DNA of 63,793 nucleotides from Sphingomonadales bacterium (GTDB lineage: Bacteria > Pseudomonadota > Alphaproteobacteria > Sphingomonadales > Sphingomonadaceae). Under the pieces are notes generated by a model. It was not told where the DNA came from. It did no database searches and saw only the letters and a list, made by a program, of their open reading frames with translations. The stretch lies in assembly GCA_014763545.1 (NCBI GenBank), contig JACXVD010000010.1:1-63793 (forward strand), written 5' to 3'. The stretch's first letter is position 1. The number at the start of each line of letters is the position of its first letter. A program made the translations under genes and the position numbers. Shown here in pieces: positions 53,351 to 60,734 of the stretch.

Positions 53351-54565
53351 TCAGGTCAGGCTGCGCCAGGCCTCGACAAAAGCATCCAGTTCCGCTGCCG
53401 TGGTGTTCCATCCCACGCTGAGCCGGATCATCCGGTCGGCCAGCCCTTCCTCCAGTTCCATCGCCTCGAGCACATGGCTGCGCTTCATCGTGCCCGACGA
53501 ACAGGCGCTGCCCTGCGACACGGCAAACCCGGCCATATCGAACCGCATCAACTGTGCGCTGCCGCTGATATTCGGCATGGCGAGCGCGTGGATATAGGGC
53601 GTGGGATCGGACAGGCGATCCGCCAGCCAGCAACCGCCCGCTGCGCGCACCGTATCGGCCAGCCGGGCGACCGGCGCGAGCACCGCGGGATCGACATAGG
53701 GGTGCGTACAGGCTTCCAGCGCGGCGGCCATGCCCAGCACGCCGGGCAGGTTCTCCGTCCCCCGGCGATAGCCGCGCTCGTGCCCTCCGGTCGGCGCCAG
53801 CATGCCGTAATGCTTGACCAGCAAAGCCCCGACACCGATCGGCCCGCCGAATTTGTGCGCGGAAATGATCGCCATATCCGCCAGCTGCGGGATTTCGAAC
53901 TTGCCCGCGCTTTGCGAGCAATCGACCAGCAGCAGCGCGCCATGGCCGTGGGCGACCTCCGCCACCATGCCGATATCCTGCCGGTTGCCGGTTTCGGAAT
54001 TGATGTGCTGGACCGCGACAAGCGCGCGGTTTTCGACCAGGTCGCCCGCGACGATCCCCTGGACCACGGCCATGTCCAGCTCGCGCATGTCGAGCGCACC
54101 ATCGCTGCCGACCGGCACCACGCCGACCCCGCGGTGTTCGACGAAATTGTAGATCGCATCGTGTTCGACCGCGCTGGCAACCTCGTCGATGACGTCGGCA
54201 TTGTCGAAGGCGAGCTGCGCCGCCTCGCTTGCGCCGCTGGTGAAGATCACCTCGCCATCCCAGCCGAGCGCGGCCTTGATCCGCTGGCGCGCATCTTCCA
54301 GCGCGGCGCGCGCGCGGCGCCCTTCGGCATGCGGGCTGGAGGGATTGGCCCAGATGCGAAAGCCTTCCTCCATCGCCGCTTGCGCCTCGGGGCGCAGCGG
54401 ACTGGTAGCGGCATGGTCGAGATAAATGCGAGAGATGTGTCCGGCCCTGTAACGTCTGTGGTCAGCGCGATTGCGATTTTCGCGCGCGACCCTATATAGC
54501 CCCCCACTTCCCGCGCGCCAGACGCGCTGCAACTCCAGCCGAGTTCCACCGATGCCCTCTGTCAT
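53351..54565 (-). CDS. Cysteine desulfurase family protein (start uncertain)
   Basis: A full-length desulfurase from ISRIYLDHAATSPL on (about 362 residues). It has VEHDAI (His for PLP stacking), the lysine in ISAHKFGGPIG, GGHERGYRRGTEN, and the sulfur-carrying cysteine in SQGSACSSGTMKRSHVL. One odd feature is INSETG where families usually have NNE-G. Sulfur is handed to Fe-S or thiamine/tRNA pathways; the target is unknown. The first match to the family, at 54436, is an ATC codon and has no ATG/GTG/TTG nearby; the nearest in-frame canonical starts are TTG 54532 and ATG 54565, giving an odd 32-43 residue extension. Confidence 0.88.
   Translation of the reverse strand: MTEGIGGTRLELQRVWRAGSGGLYRVARENRNRADHRRYRAGHISRIYLDHAATSPLRPEAQAAMEEGFRIWANPSSPHAEGRRARAALEDARQRIKAALGWDGEVIFTSGASEAAQLAFDNADVIDEVASAVEHDAIYNFVEHRGVGVVPVGSDGALDMRELDMAVVQGIVAGDLVENRALVAVQHINSETGNRQDIGMVAEVAHGHGALLLVDCSQSAGKFEIPQLADMAIISAHKFGGPIGVGALLVKHYGMLAPTGGHERGYRRGTENLPGVLGMAAALEACTHPYVDPAVLAPVARLADTVRAAGGCWLADRLSDPTPYIHALAMPNISGSAQLMRFDMAGFAVSQGSACSSGTMKRSHVLEAMELEEGLADRMIRLSVGWNTTAAELDAFVEAWRSLT
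54471..54498 (+). promoter_or_regulatory. Sigma-70-like promoter for the hydrolase gene
   Basis: TTGCGA (54471-54476) and TATATA (54493-54498) are separated by 16 bp, close to the housekeeping consensus, 54 nt before the hydrolase ATG. The TATATA also suits the opposite strand, where the divergent desulfurase gene lies. Confidence 0.5.
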
Positions 54566-55208
54566 TTTTCCCGGACCCGAAGGCCGCCTCGAAGGCCGTT
54601 TCAACCCCTCGCCCCGCCCGCGTGCGCCGGTGGCGATGATCCTGCACCCGCACCCGCAGGGCGGCGGCACGATGAACGACCGCATCGTGCAGCGTCTCTA
54701 CAAGACTTTTGCCGATCGCGGCTTTGCCACCTTGCGCTTCAATTTTCGCGGCGTGGGCCGCTCGCAGGGCAGTTTCGACAATGGCATCGGCGAGCTGAGC
54801 GATGCCGCCGCCGCGCTCGACTGGGTGCAGTCGATCCACCCCGAAGCGCAGACGACCTGGGTCGCGGGCTATAGCTTCGGCGCGCTGATCGGCATGCAGT
54901 TGCTGATGCGCCGCCCCGAAGTGCGCGGCTTCATCTCGATCGCGCCGCCCGCCAACATGTATGATTTCAGCTTCCTCGCCCCCTGTCCGGCGAGCGGCAT
55001 CTTCGTGCAGGGCGCGGCCGACACGGTGGTGCAGCCCAATTCGGTAACCAAGCTGGTGGAAAAGCTGCGCACGCAGAAGCACATCACCATCCACCATGAC
55101 GAGATTCCGCGCGCCAATCACTTCTTCGAGAACGAGATCGAGGACATGATGATTTCGGTCGACAAATATCTCGATTTCCGGCTGTCGCCCGACTGCCCGA
55201 TCCGGTGA
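54552..55208 (+). CDS. Alpha/beta hydrolase, dienelactone-hydrolase-like
   Basis: A 218-residue hydrolase: MILHPHPQGGGTMNDRIVQRLYKTFADRGFATLRFNFRGVGRSQG opens the core, the nucleophile elbow reads VAGYSFGALIGMQL (GxSxG variant with Ser, about residue 104), and the Asp and His appear as QGAADTVV and RANHFFENE. The substrate is unknown. The ATG at 54552 is chosen because the family match starts there; the frame reaches back to 54471 without one. It is divergent from the desulfurase gene and ends before the TonB gene with a hairpin between. Confidence 0.92.
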   Translation: MPSVIFPGPEGRLEGRFNPSPRPRAPVAMILHPHPQGGGTMNDRIVQRLYKTFADRGFATLRFNFRGVGRSQGSFDNGIGELSDAAAALDWVQSIHPEAQTTWVAGYSFGALIGMQLLMRRPEVRGFISIAPPANMYDFSFLAPCPASGIFVQGAADTVVQPNSVTKLVEKLRTQKHITIHHDEIPRANHFFENEIEDMMISVDKYLDFRLSPDCPIR

Positions 55209-55229
55209 GCTGAGCCAAGCAGGCCGAAC

Positions 55230-55250
55230 GCCAGGCGCGCGGCGCCTGGC
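55230..55250. terminator. Perfect GC hairpin after the hydrolase gene
   Basis: GCCAGGCGC-GCG-GCGCCTGGC, a 9-bp perfect stem 22 nt past the stop codon, followed by CCAACCCC rather than T's. A terminator or attenuator is possible. Confidence 0.5.
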
Positions 55251-55314
55251 CCAACCCCATGATACAAAGTAACAATCAGTGGCGAATTGCCACGCGATAG
55301 TGCTTGGGGAATCC

Positions 55315-55331
55315 ATGTTATGATGTAACAT
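55315..55331 (+). promoter_or_regulatory. Palindrome upstream of the TonB gene
   Basis: ATGTTA-TGATG-TAACAT is a perfect 6-bp inverted repeat with a 5-bp spacer, 55 bp before the tonB ATG. A related half-site TGATACAAAGTAACA lies at 55259-55273. It contains a TATGAT hexamer that could serve as -10. It may be an operator for a repressor; no Fur consensus is evident. Confidence 0.45.
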
Positions 55332-55386
55332 TCTTCTCGGGACAGGCCCTTGGCATTCCGCGGGGCCGGGAAAAGGAGAATGCATC

Positions 55387-56076
55387 ATGGCCTATGCTGA
55401 ACCCTATGGGTCGCGGCGCGGGCTGAAGGGCAACCCCGGAGCGATCGCAGGCGTGATCGTCATCCATGCCGCCCTCGGCGTTGTGCTGGTGACCGGATTG
55501 AGCACCAAATTCGTCCCAATGATCGAAACCGGCCCCATGCCGACCACCGAATACAAGGACCCGCTGCCCCCGCCGCCGCCCGAACCGCAGCCCAAGCAGC
55601 AGCAACAGCCGGACCAGACGATCGACCAGAAGATCGTCACCCCGCTGCCACCGATCGACGTGTCGCCGCGCGATCCGATCATGGAAACAACGCCGGTGAT
55701 CCCCAAGACGATTCCCGACATCATCCCCAAGGTCGTGCCGCTACCCATGCCCAGCACCACGCCGGGCCGCGCGACGTTCGATCCGGTCGCCGCCGCGCCG
55801 CGCAACGATCCGGCCAATTGGGTCACCCAGTCCGACTATCGCAGCCGGTGGATCAATGAAGACATGGCCGGGACCACCTCCTTCCGGGTCGAAGTGGGGA
55901 CCGACGGGCGGGTGCAATCCTGCACCATCACCAAGTCGAGCGGGCACGCCGCGCTCGACCAGGCGACTTGCGACCTCGTGACACGGCGGGCGAAGTTCAA
56001 ACCGGCAAAGAACCAGTTTGGTGAACTTTCTTCGGGGACCTACGCCAGTTCGGTTCGCTGGCAGATTCCCGACTAA
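55387..56076 (+). CDS. TonB-family energy transducer
   Basis: A 229-residue TonB. One membrane helix at about residues 18-38 (GAIAGVIVIHAALGVVLVTGL) is followed by a proline-rich periplasmic linker (PLPPPPPEPQPKQQQQPDQ at about 58-76; PKTIPDIIPKVVPLPMP) and a C-terminal TonB domain (SRWINEDMAGTTSFRVEVGTDGRVQSC to SGTYASSVRWQIPD). TonB passes proton-motive force energy to outer-membrane receptors. exbB/exbD are not beside it. The gene is preceded by an inverted repeat at 55315 and stands alone. Confidence 0.93.
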   Translation: MAYAEPYGSRRGLKGNPGAIAGVIVIHAALGVVLVTGLSTKFVPMIETGPMPTTEYKDPLPPPPPEPQPKQQQQPDQTIDQKIVTPLPPIDVSPRDPIMETTPVIPKTIPDIIPKVVPLPMPSTTPGRATFDPVAAAPRNDPANWVTQSDYRSRWINEDMAGTTSFRVEVGTDGRVQSCTITKSSGHAALDQATCDLVTRRAKFKPAKNQFGELSSGTYASSVRWQIPD

Positions 56077-56300
56077 TCGCGCTGTTCCAGCCCGGCAGCC
56101 TGGTCGAGCGGTCGCTCGCCCTTGCTGTCGGGCAGGGTCCAGATGGCGATATTGAGCCCGGCGACCACCGCCAGCACCACCATCAGCCCGGCCTTGCGCC
56201 GGTCGCCCCGCCGCCACTGCAGCAGCGCGCCGCCCAGCAACACGATGATCGCCAGCATCAGCAGCGACAACACGGTCGAGAGCGAAAACATCGGCGGCAT
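56073..56300 (-). CDS. Small two-helix membrane protein (HIG1/DUF-like), unknown
   Basis: A 75-residue protein (MPPMFSLSTVLSLLMLAIIV) with two hydrophobic stretches (about 8-28 and 40-58) separated by a basic loop QWRRGDRRKAG and a polar C-terminus (SKGERPLDQAAGLEQRD). It resembles small twin-helix inner-membrane proteins but I do not assign a family. ATG codons at 56300 and 56291 are possible; AAGGGGA is close to the first. Its end overlaps the convergent tonB stop by 4 nt. Confidence 0.6.
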   Translation of the reverse strand: MPPMFSLSTVLSLLMLAIIVLLGGALLQWRRGDRRKAGLMVVLAVVAGLNIAIWTLPDSKGERPLDQAAGLEQRD

Positions 56301-56391
56301 TCCCCTTGCGGATCGGTCGGCAACAAGGCCGGTGTGCGGGACTGTTGCCCGTATCAATTGACAGCAAGCGCGCACATGGCAAGGTCGCGGC

Positions 56392-58263
56392 ATGACGATT
56401 TCATCAGAAACCACCGCCCTCCCCACTGATCCACACACGTTCGAAATTTCCCGCCGCCAGGCGATGGCCGGACTCGGGGCGTCGACCGCGATCGGGCTTG
56501 TCTCCGGCTGCGCACCGATGGCGCCGCTTGCCACCGCACCTGCGCCTGCCAGCGCGACCCAGCTGCTCGACGATATCGCGTGGCGGCTGCTGGCACACGA
56601 GCCGGAGCGCGCGACCAGCCTTGGCGTCGACACCGGCGATCACGCGCTGCTGCGCTATCGCCTCGAAGACCAGACCGCCGCCGGCCAGCAGGCCTATGCC
56701 GATACGCTGCGCGCCGACCTGCAGCTGGTGCGCTCGCAGGATCGCGTCGGTGTCGATCCCGCCACCGTCACCAGCCTCGAAGTGGTCGAGAGCGCCTATT
56801 CGGTCGCGCTCGACGGGTTTGCCCTGCCTTATGGCGATGTCGCAGTCGGCAGCTGGCGCAATGCGCCCTATGTCGTGATCCAGAATGTCGGGACCTATCT
56901 CGACATGCCGCGCTTCATGGATTCGACCCAGCCGATGCGCGACGGGGCCGATGTGGATGCCTATTGCGAGCGGATGGATGCGCTGGCGGGCGTGCTCGAC
57001 GGTGAATTGGCGCGGATGCAATCGGCCCGCGCGATGGGCGTGGTGCCGCCCGATTTCCTGCTCGCCAAGGCGATCACCGCGATGGAACAATCCATCTCCA
57101 CCGCAGCGGCGACCTACACCGCGCCGCTCGCCAAGGCGCCCGATGGCCGCGCGGACGCGGCACAGCGGCTGGTCACCGGGATGGTCGAGAGCAAGATCCT
57201 GCCCGCGCTCGATCGCCAGCTGGCCGAGCTGAAGGCCGAAGCGGCGCAGGCAACCGGCGATCCGGGGATGTACCAGCGCCCGCATGGCGAGGAATGGTAC
57301 CACTGGGCCCTGCGGGCCAGCACCACGACCACGCTGAGCCCGGACGAGGTTCACCGCGAAGGCCTCGCCCAGCTCGAACAGCTCCATGCGCGGATGGATC
57401 CGATCCTGCGCAAGATCGGTTATACCAGCGGCAGCGTGGGCGAACGGATGACCGCGCTGAGCGAGGATCCGCGCTACAAATTCCCCGAGGGCGATCCGGG
57501 GCGGAAGGAGATCATGGATTTCCTCCAGGGCCGCATCGCCTGGATCAAGTCGCAGATGCCGCGCGCCTTCCGCACGCTGGTGCCCGGCAATCTCGAAGTG
57601 CGGCGCCTGCCGCTGGCGGAAGAGCCGGGCGCGCCGGGTGCCTATGGCGGCGCGGGCAGCAAGGATGGCAGCATCCCCGGGCGCATGTGGATCAACCTGC
57701 GCACCACCGACCTGCATCGCAAATACGATCTGGCCGATCTCGCCTATCACGAAACCATCCCCGGCCATGTGTGGGAAGGCGAATATTCCAACACGCTGCC
57801 GCTGATCCGCTCGATCCTCGCCTTCAACGCCTTCTCCGAAGGCTGGGCGCTCTACGCCGAACAGTTGGCGGACGAGCTGGGAGCCTATGACGATTTCGAG
57901 GTCGGGCGACTTGGCTATCTCCAGAGCCTCGCCTTCCGCGCCTGCCGCATGGTGGTGGATACCGGGCTGCATTCCAAGCAATGGACGCGCCAGCAGGCGG
58001 TCGATTTCTTCGTCCAGCGCAACGGCTCGAAGCCGCAGGAAGTCGCCAGCGAAGTCGATCGCTATTGCAGCTGGCCCGGCCAGGCCTGCGGCTACAAGGT
58101 CGGCCACAGCGAAATCGTGCGCCAGCGCGGCATCGCCCAGCAACAGCTGGGGGCGAAATACGATCTGCGCGATTTCGACGATGCAGTGGTGCTGGGCGGT
58201 AACGCCCCGCTCGACGTGATGGCGAAGAACGTCGCCCGCTACATCGCGCGAGCCAGCGCCTGA
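56392..58263 (+). CDS. DUF885-family metallopeptidase-like lipoprotein
   Basis: A 623-residue DUF885 protein. The N-terminus has twin arginines (SRRQAMAGLGASTAIGLVSGC) and a lipobox GLVSGC, pointing to a Tat-exported lipoprotein. The zinc motif HETIPGH is at residues 453-459 (YHETIPGHVWEGEY), with a glutamate ligand in FSEGWALYAEQL about 30 residues further on. Its length of about 600 is normal for the family, which is related to M32-like peptidases. Substrate specificity is unknown. It faces the glutaminyl cyclotransferase gene tail to tail. Confidence 0.93.
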   Translation: MTISSETTALPTDPHTFEISRRQAMAGLGASTAIGLVSGCAPMAPLATAPAPASATQLLDDIAWRLLAHEPERATSLGVDTGDHALLRYRLEDQTAAGQQAYADTLRADLQLVRSQDRVGVDPATVTSLEVVESAYSVALDGFALPYGDVAVGSWRNAPYVVIQNVGTYLDMPRFMDSTQPMRDGADVDAYCERMDALAGVLDGELARMQSARAMGVVPPDFLLAKAITAMEQSISTAAATYTAPLAKAPDGRADAAQRLVTGMVESKILPALDRQLAELKAEAAQATGDPGMYQRPHGEEWYHWALRASTTTTLSPDEVHREGLAQLEQLHARMDPILRKIGYTSGSVGERMTALSEDPRYKFPEGDPGRKEIMDFLQGRIAWIKSQMPRAFRTLVPGNLEVRRLPLAEEPGAPGAYGGAGSKDGSIPGRMWINLRTTDLHRKYDLADLAYHETIPGHVWEGEYSNTLPLIRSILAFNAFSEGWALYAEQLADELGAYDDFEVGRLGYLQSLAFRACRMVVDTGLHSKQWTRQQAVDFFVQRNGSKPQEVASEVDRYCSWPGQACGYKVGHSEIVRQRGIAQQQLGAKYDLRDFDDAVVLGGNAPLDVMAKNVARYIARASA

Positions 58264-58266
58264 CGC

Positions 58267-59112
58267 CTACTCCGCCTCGGCGCTGCGCGGCACGAGGCGG
58301 ATTTCGAACAGCGTCGGCCAGTTCTTGCCGGTCACGAACAGGCGCTTGCCCTGTGCGTCCCAGGCGATCCCGTTGAGCACCGAATCGCGGTCGCTCACCG
58401 GCACTTGCTCGACGATCGGGCGCAGGTCGACCACGCGGCGCACCTCGCCATTGGCGGGGTCGATGGCGAGGATATAGGGCGTGTACCAGACATTGGCATA
58501 GATCAGCCCGTCGATCATCTCGAGCTCGTTGATGCGGCTGATCGGTCGGCCCTGCAGGGTAACCGTCACTGCGCGCCGCAGCGAGAAATCCTCCGGATCG
58601 AGGAAGCGCAGCGTTGCGCTGCCGTCCGATGCAATGAGCGATTGGCCGTCGCTCGTCAGCCCCCAGCCCTCATAGGGATAGGGTCCGCTGGAGAGCAGCG
58701 CCAGCCCGTCCTCGCTCCACCGGTGGGCGACGCCTTCCTTCCACGTCAGGCTGGTGAAGCGGCCACCCAGCAGCGCCAGCCCCTCACCGAACTGGTCGGG
58801 CGGGATATCGCGTGCTTCGAGCACTTTGCCGCTGGCGAGATCCACCTTGCGAACCTGCGACTGCCCATCGCGTCCGGTGCTTTCATAGAGCGCCCCGTCG
58901 TGCCACAGCAGCCCTTCGGTATAGGCGCCGGTATCGTGCGGATAGGTGGCGACGACTTGCGCATCATACACGTCTGCCTGCGCCGGCGCCGGTCGTGCGG
59001 GCGCCGCCTGCACCGTGCCCGGCTGCGGCGCAGGCGCTTGCTGCGCCGCACCAGGGAGTGCGGTTGCGGCAAGCGCCAGCGGCAATAGCAAGCTTCGCAA
59101 TCGGGCGATCAT
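58267..59112 (-). CDS. Exported glutaminyl-peptide cyclotransferase (beta-propeller type)
   Basis: A 281-residue glutamine cyclotransferase, which forms N-terminal pyroglutamate on peptides. The signal peptide is MIARLRSLLLPLALAATALPGAAQ, followed by a proline/alanine-rich linker (QQAPAPQPGTVQAAPARPAPAQAD). The five-bladed propeller includes AYTEGLLWHDGALYESTGRDGQS, LTWKEGVAHRW, PYPYEGWGLTSDGQSLIASDGSATLRFLDP, NELEMIDGLIYANVWYT and NGIAWDAQGKRLFVTGKNWPTLFEI. The ATG at 59112 starts the signal peptide; the frame reaches 59145. Confidence 0.93.
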   Translation of the reverse strand: MIARLRSLLLPLALAATALPGAAQQAPAPQPGTVQAAPARPAPAQADVYDAQVVATYPHDTGAYTEGLLWHDGALYESTGRDGQSQVRKVDLASGKVLEARDIPPDQFGEGLALLGGRFTSLTWKEGVAHRWSEDGLALLSSGPYPYEGWGLTSDGQSLIASDGSATLRFLDPEDFSLRRAVTVTLQGRPISRINELEMIDGLIYANVWYTPYILAIDPANGEVRRVVDLRPIVEQVPVSDRDSVLNGIAWDAQGKRLFVTGKNWPTLFEIRLVPRSAEAE

Positions 59113-59170
59113 TGGCGCCCCTTTCCAGCCTGCCGCTGTCCGCACGCTGAACCGGCTGCGGTGCGCAGGC

Positions 59171-59698
59171 TCAGCCCTTAGCCAGCCCGCTGACCAGCGC
59201 GCCCAGCAATCCGCCGAGCACGCCCGAACCGGCCCCGCCCTGCGACTGTGTGCCGCCCTGCTGGCCCTGCTTGGCGAGATAGCCGACCACCGCCATCGCC
59301 AGCAGCGGCAGCATCTTGCGCAGCAATTCCGAGGACATACCGCTGGCCCCCGCCGCCTCGTCGGCGACCGACCGGCTCACGTCCTTGGTGCCGAAAATCT
59401 GCCCGAGAATATCGTTGCCCTGCCCCACCGGCGTCGGCTGGCTGCCGAGCACGGCATCGAGCAGGCCGCCACCGCCGCCCGCCGCACCGGCCAGGCCGCC
59501 GAGAATGCTGCCGAGCCCGCCCAGCCCGGAATCCTGTGCGCGCGAACCGCCCGCGCCTACCGAGTCGCGCCCCATCCCCGCAAGGATCGCCGGAAGCAGC
59601 ACTGCCGCGCCGGTCTTCGCAGTTTGCGGATCCACGCCGAGTTCGCGCGCGATCGAATCGATAGCGCCGGTTTCGTTGAGCATCTGGCCGAGATTCAT
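59171..59698 (-). CDS. DUF937-family protein
   Basis: A 175-residue protein of the DUF937 family: LGVDPQTAKTGAAVLLPAILAGMGRD near the start, then a glycine-rich middle (GLGGLGSILGGLAGAAGGGGGLLDAVLG), and a helical C-terminal part (SSELLRKMLPLLAMAVVGYLAKQ). Function is unknown. ATG codons at 59707 and 59698 are in frame; the second has an AAGGA at a better distance. It diverges from the DUF3597 gene. Confidence 0.85.
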   Translation of the reverse strand: MNLGQMLNETGAIDSIARELGVDPQTAKTGAAVLLPAILAGMGRDSVGAGGSRAQDSGLGGLGSILGGLAGAAGGGGGLLDAVLGSQPTPVGQGNDILGQIFGTKDVSRSVADEAAGASGMSSELLRKMLPLLAMAVVGYLAKQGQQGGTQSQGGAGSGVLGGLLGALVSGLAKG

Positions 59699-59836
59699 GC
59701 TAGCCATCCTTTCTTGGGGAACTGACCGGTCTCCCGACCGTCAATCTACTGACTTCAAACGCCGTTATTGCCCTTCCCAGGGTAAACGGCAAGCACCCGG
59801 CCTGCTTGTGATGGCCGAATTTCAGAGGAGCAAGAG

Positions 59837-60208
59837 ATGGGTATCTTTTCCAAGATCAAGGACGCGATTTTCGGCCACAAGGCGCAGGCTGCGCCCGCCC
59901 CGGCCCCGACGGCAGCGCCTGCTGCGCCCGCCGCCCCGGCAGCGCCCACGCCCATCAGCGAAGTCGATGTCGAAGCCAATCTCTCGGCCATGGCCGCGGG
60001 CAAGGACCTGAACTGGCGCACCTCGATCGTCGATCTGCTCAAGCTGCTCGGGATCGAATCGAGTTACGAGAACCGCAAGGAACTCGCGCACGAGATGGGC
60101 GACATGGACTATTCGGGCACGGCCGAAGAAAACATCGCGCTGCACAAGCGCGTGATGCAGGAACTCGCCAAGAATGGCGGCAAGGTACCGGCCGAGCTGC
60201 TCGACTGA
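59837..60208 (+). CDS. DUF3597-family protein
   Basis: A 123-residue protein of the DUF3597 family. A short amphipathic N-terminus (MGIFSKIKDAIFGHKA) is followed by an Ala/Pro-rich linker (about residues 19-38) and a conserved C-terminal domain: NWRTSIVDLLKLLGIESSYENRKELAHEMG. Some relatives bear a LysM domain but none is seen here. The role is unknown. GAGCAAGAG precedes the ATG. It ends at a bidirectional terminator. Confidence 0.9.
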   Translation: MGIFSKIKDAIFGHKAQAAPAPAPTAAPAAPAAPAAPTPISEVDVEANLSAMAAGKDLNWRTSIVDLLKLLGIESSYENRKELAHEMGDMDYSGTAEENIALHKRVMQELAKNGGKVPAELLD

Positions 60209-60231
60209 ACCGGCCCCAAGGGCCAATGAAA

Positions 60232-60267
60232 AACCCTCCCCGGCACATCCGCCGGGGAGGGTTTTTT
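60232..60267. terminator. Bidirectional Rho-independent terminator
   Basis: AACCCTCCCCGGC and GCCGGGGAGGGTT form a perfect 13-bp stem around ACATCC, followed by a T-run (60262-60267) and preceded by an A-run. It ends both the DUF3597 gene and the convergent gene at 60291. Confidence 0.95.
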
Positions 60268-60290
60268 CCTGGTCTGCGGCAGGCGCGCGA

Positions 60291-60647
60291 TCAGCTCTTG
60301 CCGAACAGCCCCTTGGCCATGCCCATCACGTCGTTGATCGGGTTGCCGTCACCGTCGCGGTCGAGCAGCTTGGCGAAGCTCGACGGGTCGCTCTTGATCG
60401 CATTGGCGAATTCCATCAGCGAACCTTCGCCGCCGATCTGTTCGACGATTTGCGACAGCGTGCCGGTGTCGAGCCCGGTCTTGGCCGACGCCAATTCCAC
60501 CGTGTCGCCTTCCATCTGGTGCGAATGCCCCAACGCGGCGATCGCCTTTTCCGCCATCGCCGGATCGATCCCCACCTTTGCTGCAAGGTTGGTCACATCG
60601 TCGGGCGACCCCGCGATCTGCTTCAGTATGCCATCGAAAATGCTCAT
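60291..60647 (-). CDS. Small DUF937/YidB-like protein with an EF-hand-like motif
   Basis: A 118-residue helical, acidic protein without signal peptide: MSIFDGILKQIAGSPDDVTNLAAKVGIDPAMAEKAIAAL starts it, and helices like those of DUF937/YidB follow. Near the end, LLDRDGDGNPINDVMG fits a calcium-binding loop (D-x-D-x-D-G pattern of EF-hands/dockerins), though a partner loop is not apparent. Next to DUF937 and DUF3597 genes, it is probably part of the same small-protein group. Function is unknown. Confidence 0.72.
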   Translation of the reverse strand: MSIFDGILKQIAGSPDDVTNLAAKVGIDPAMAEKAIAALGHSHQMEGDTVELASAKTGLDTGTLSQIVEQIGGEGSLMEFANAIKSDPSSFAKLLDRDGDGNPINDVMGMAKGLFGKS

Positions 60648-60734
60648 CGCTCAGTCCTTCCATGCTGGTGGAGAGCGCATATTTTCGGACGCCGCGCCCC
60701 GCGAAGCAAGGGCAAATCCGCCTGCCTTGCAATA

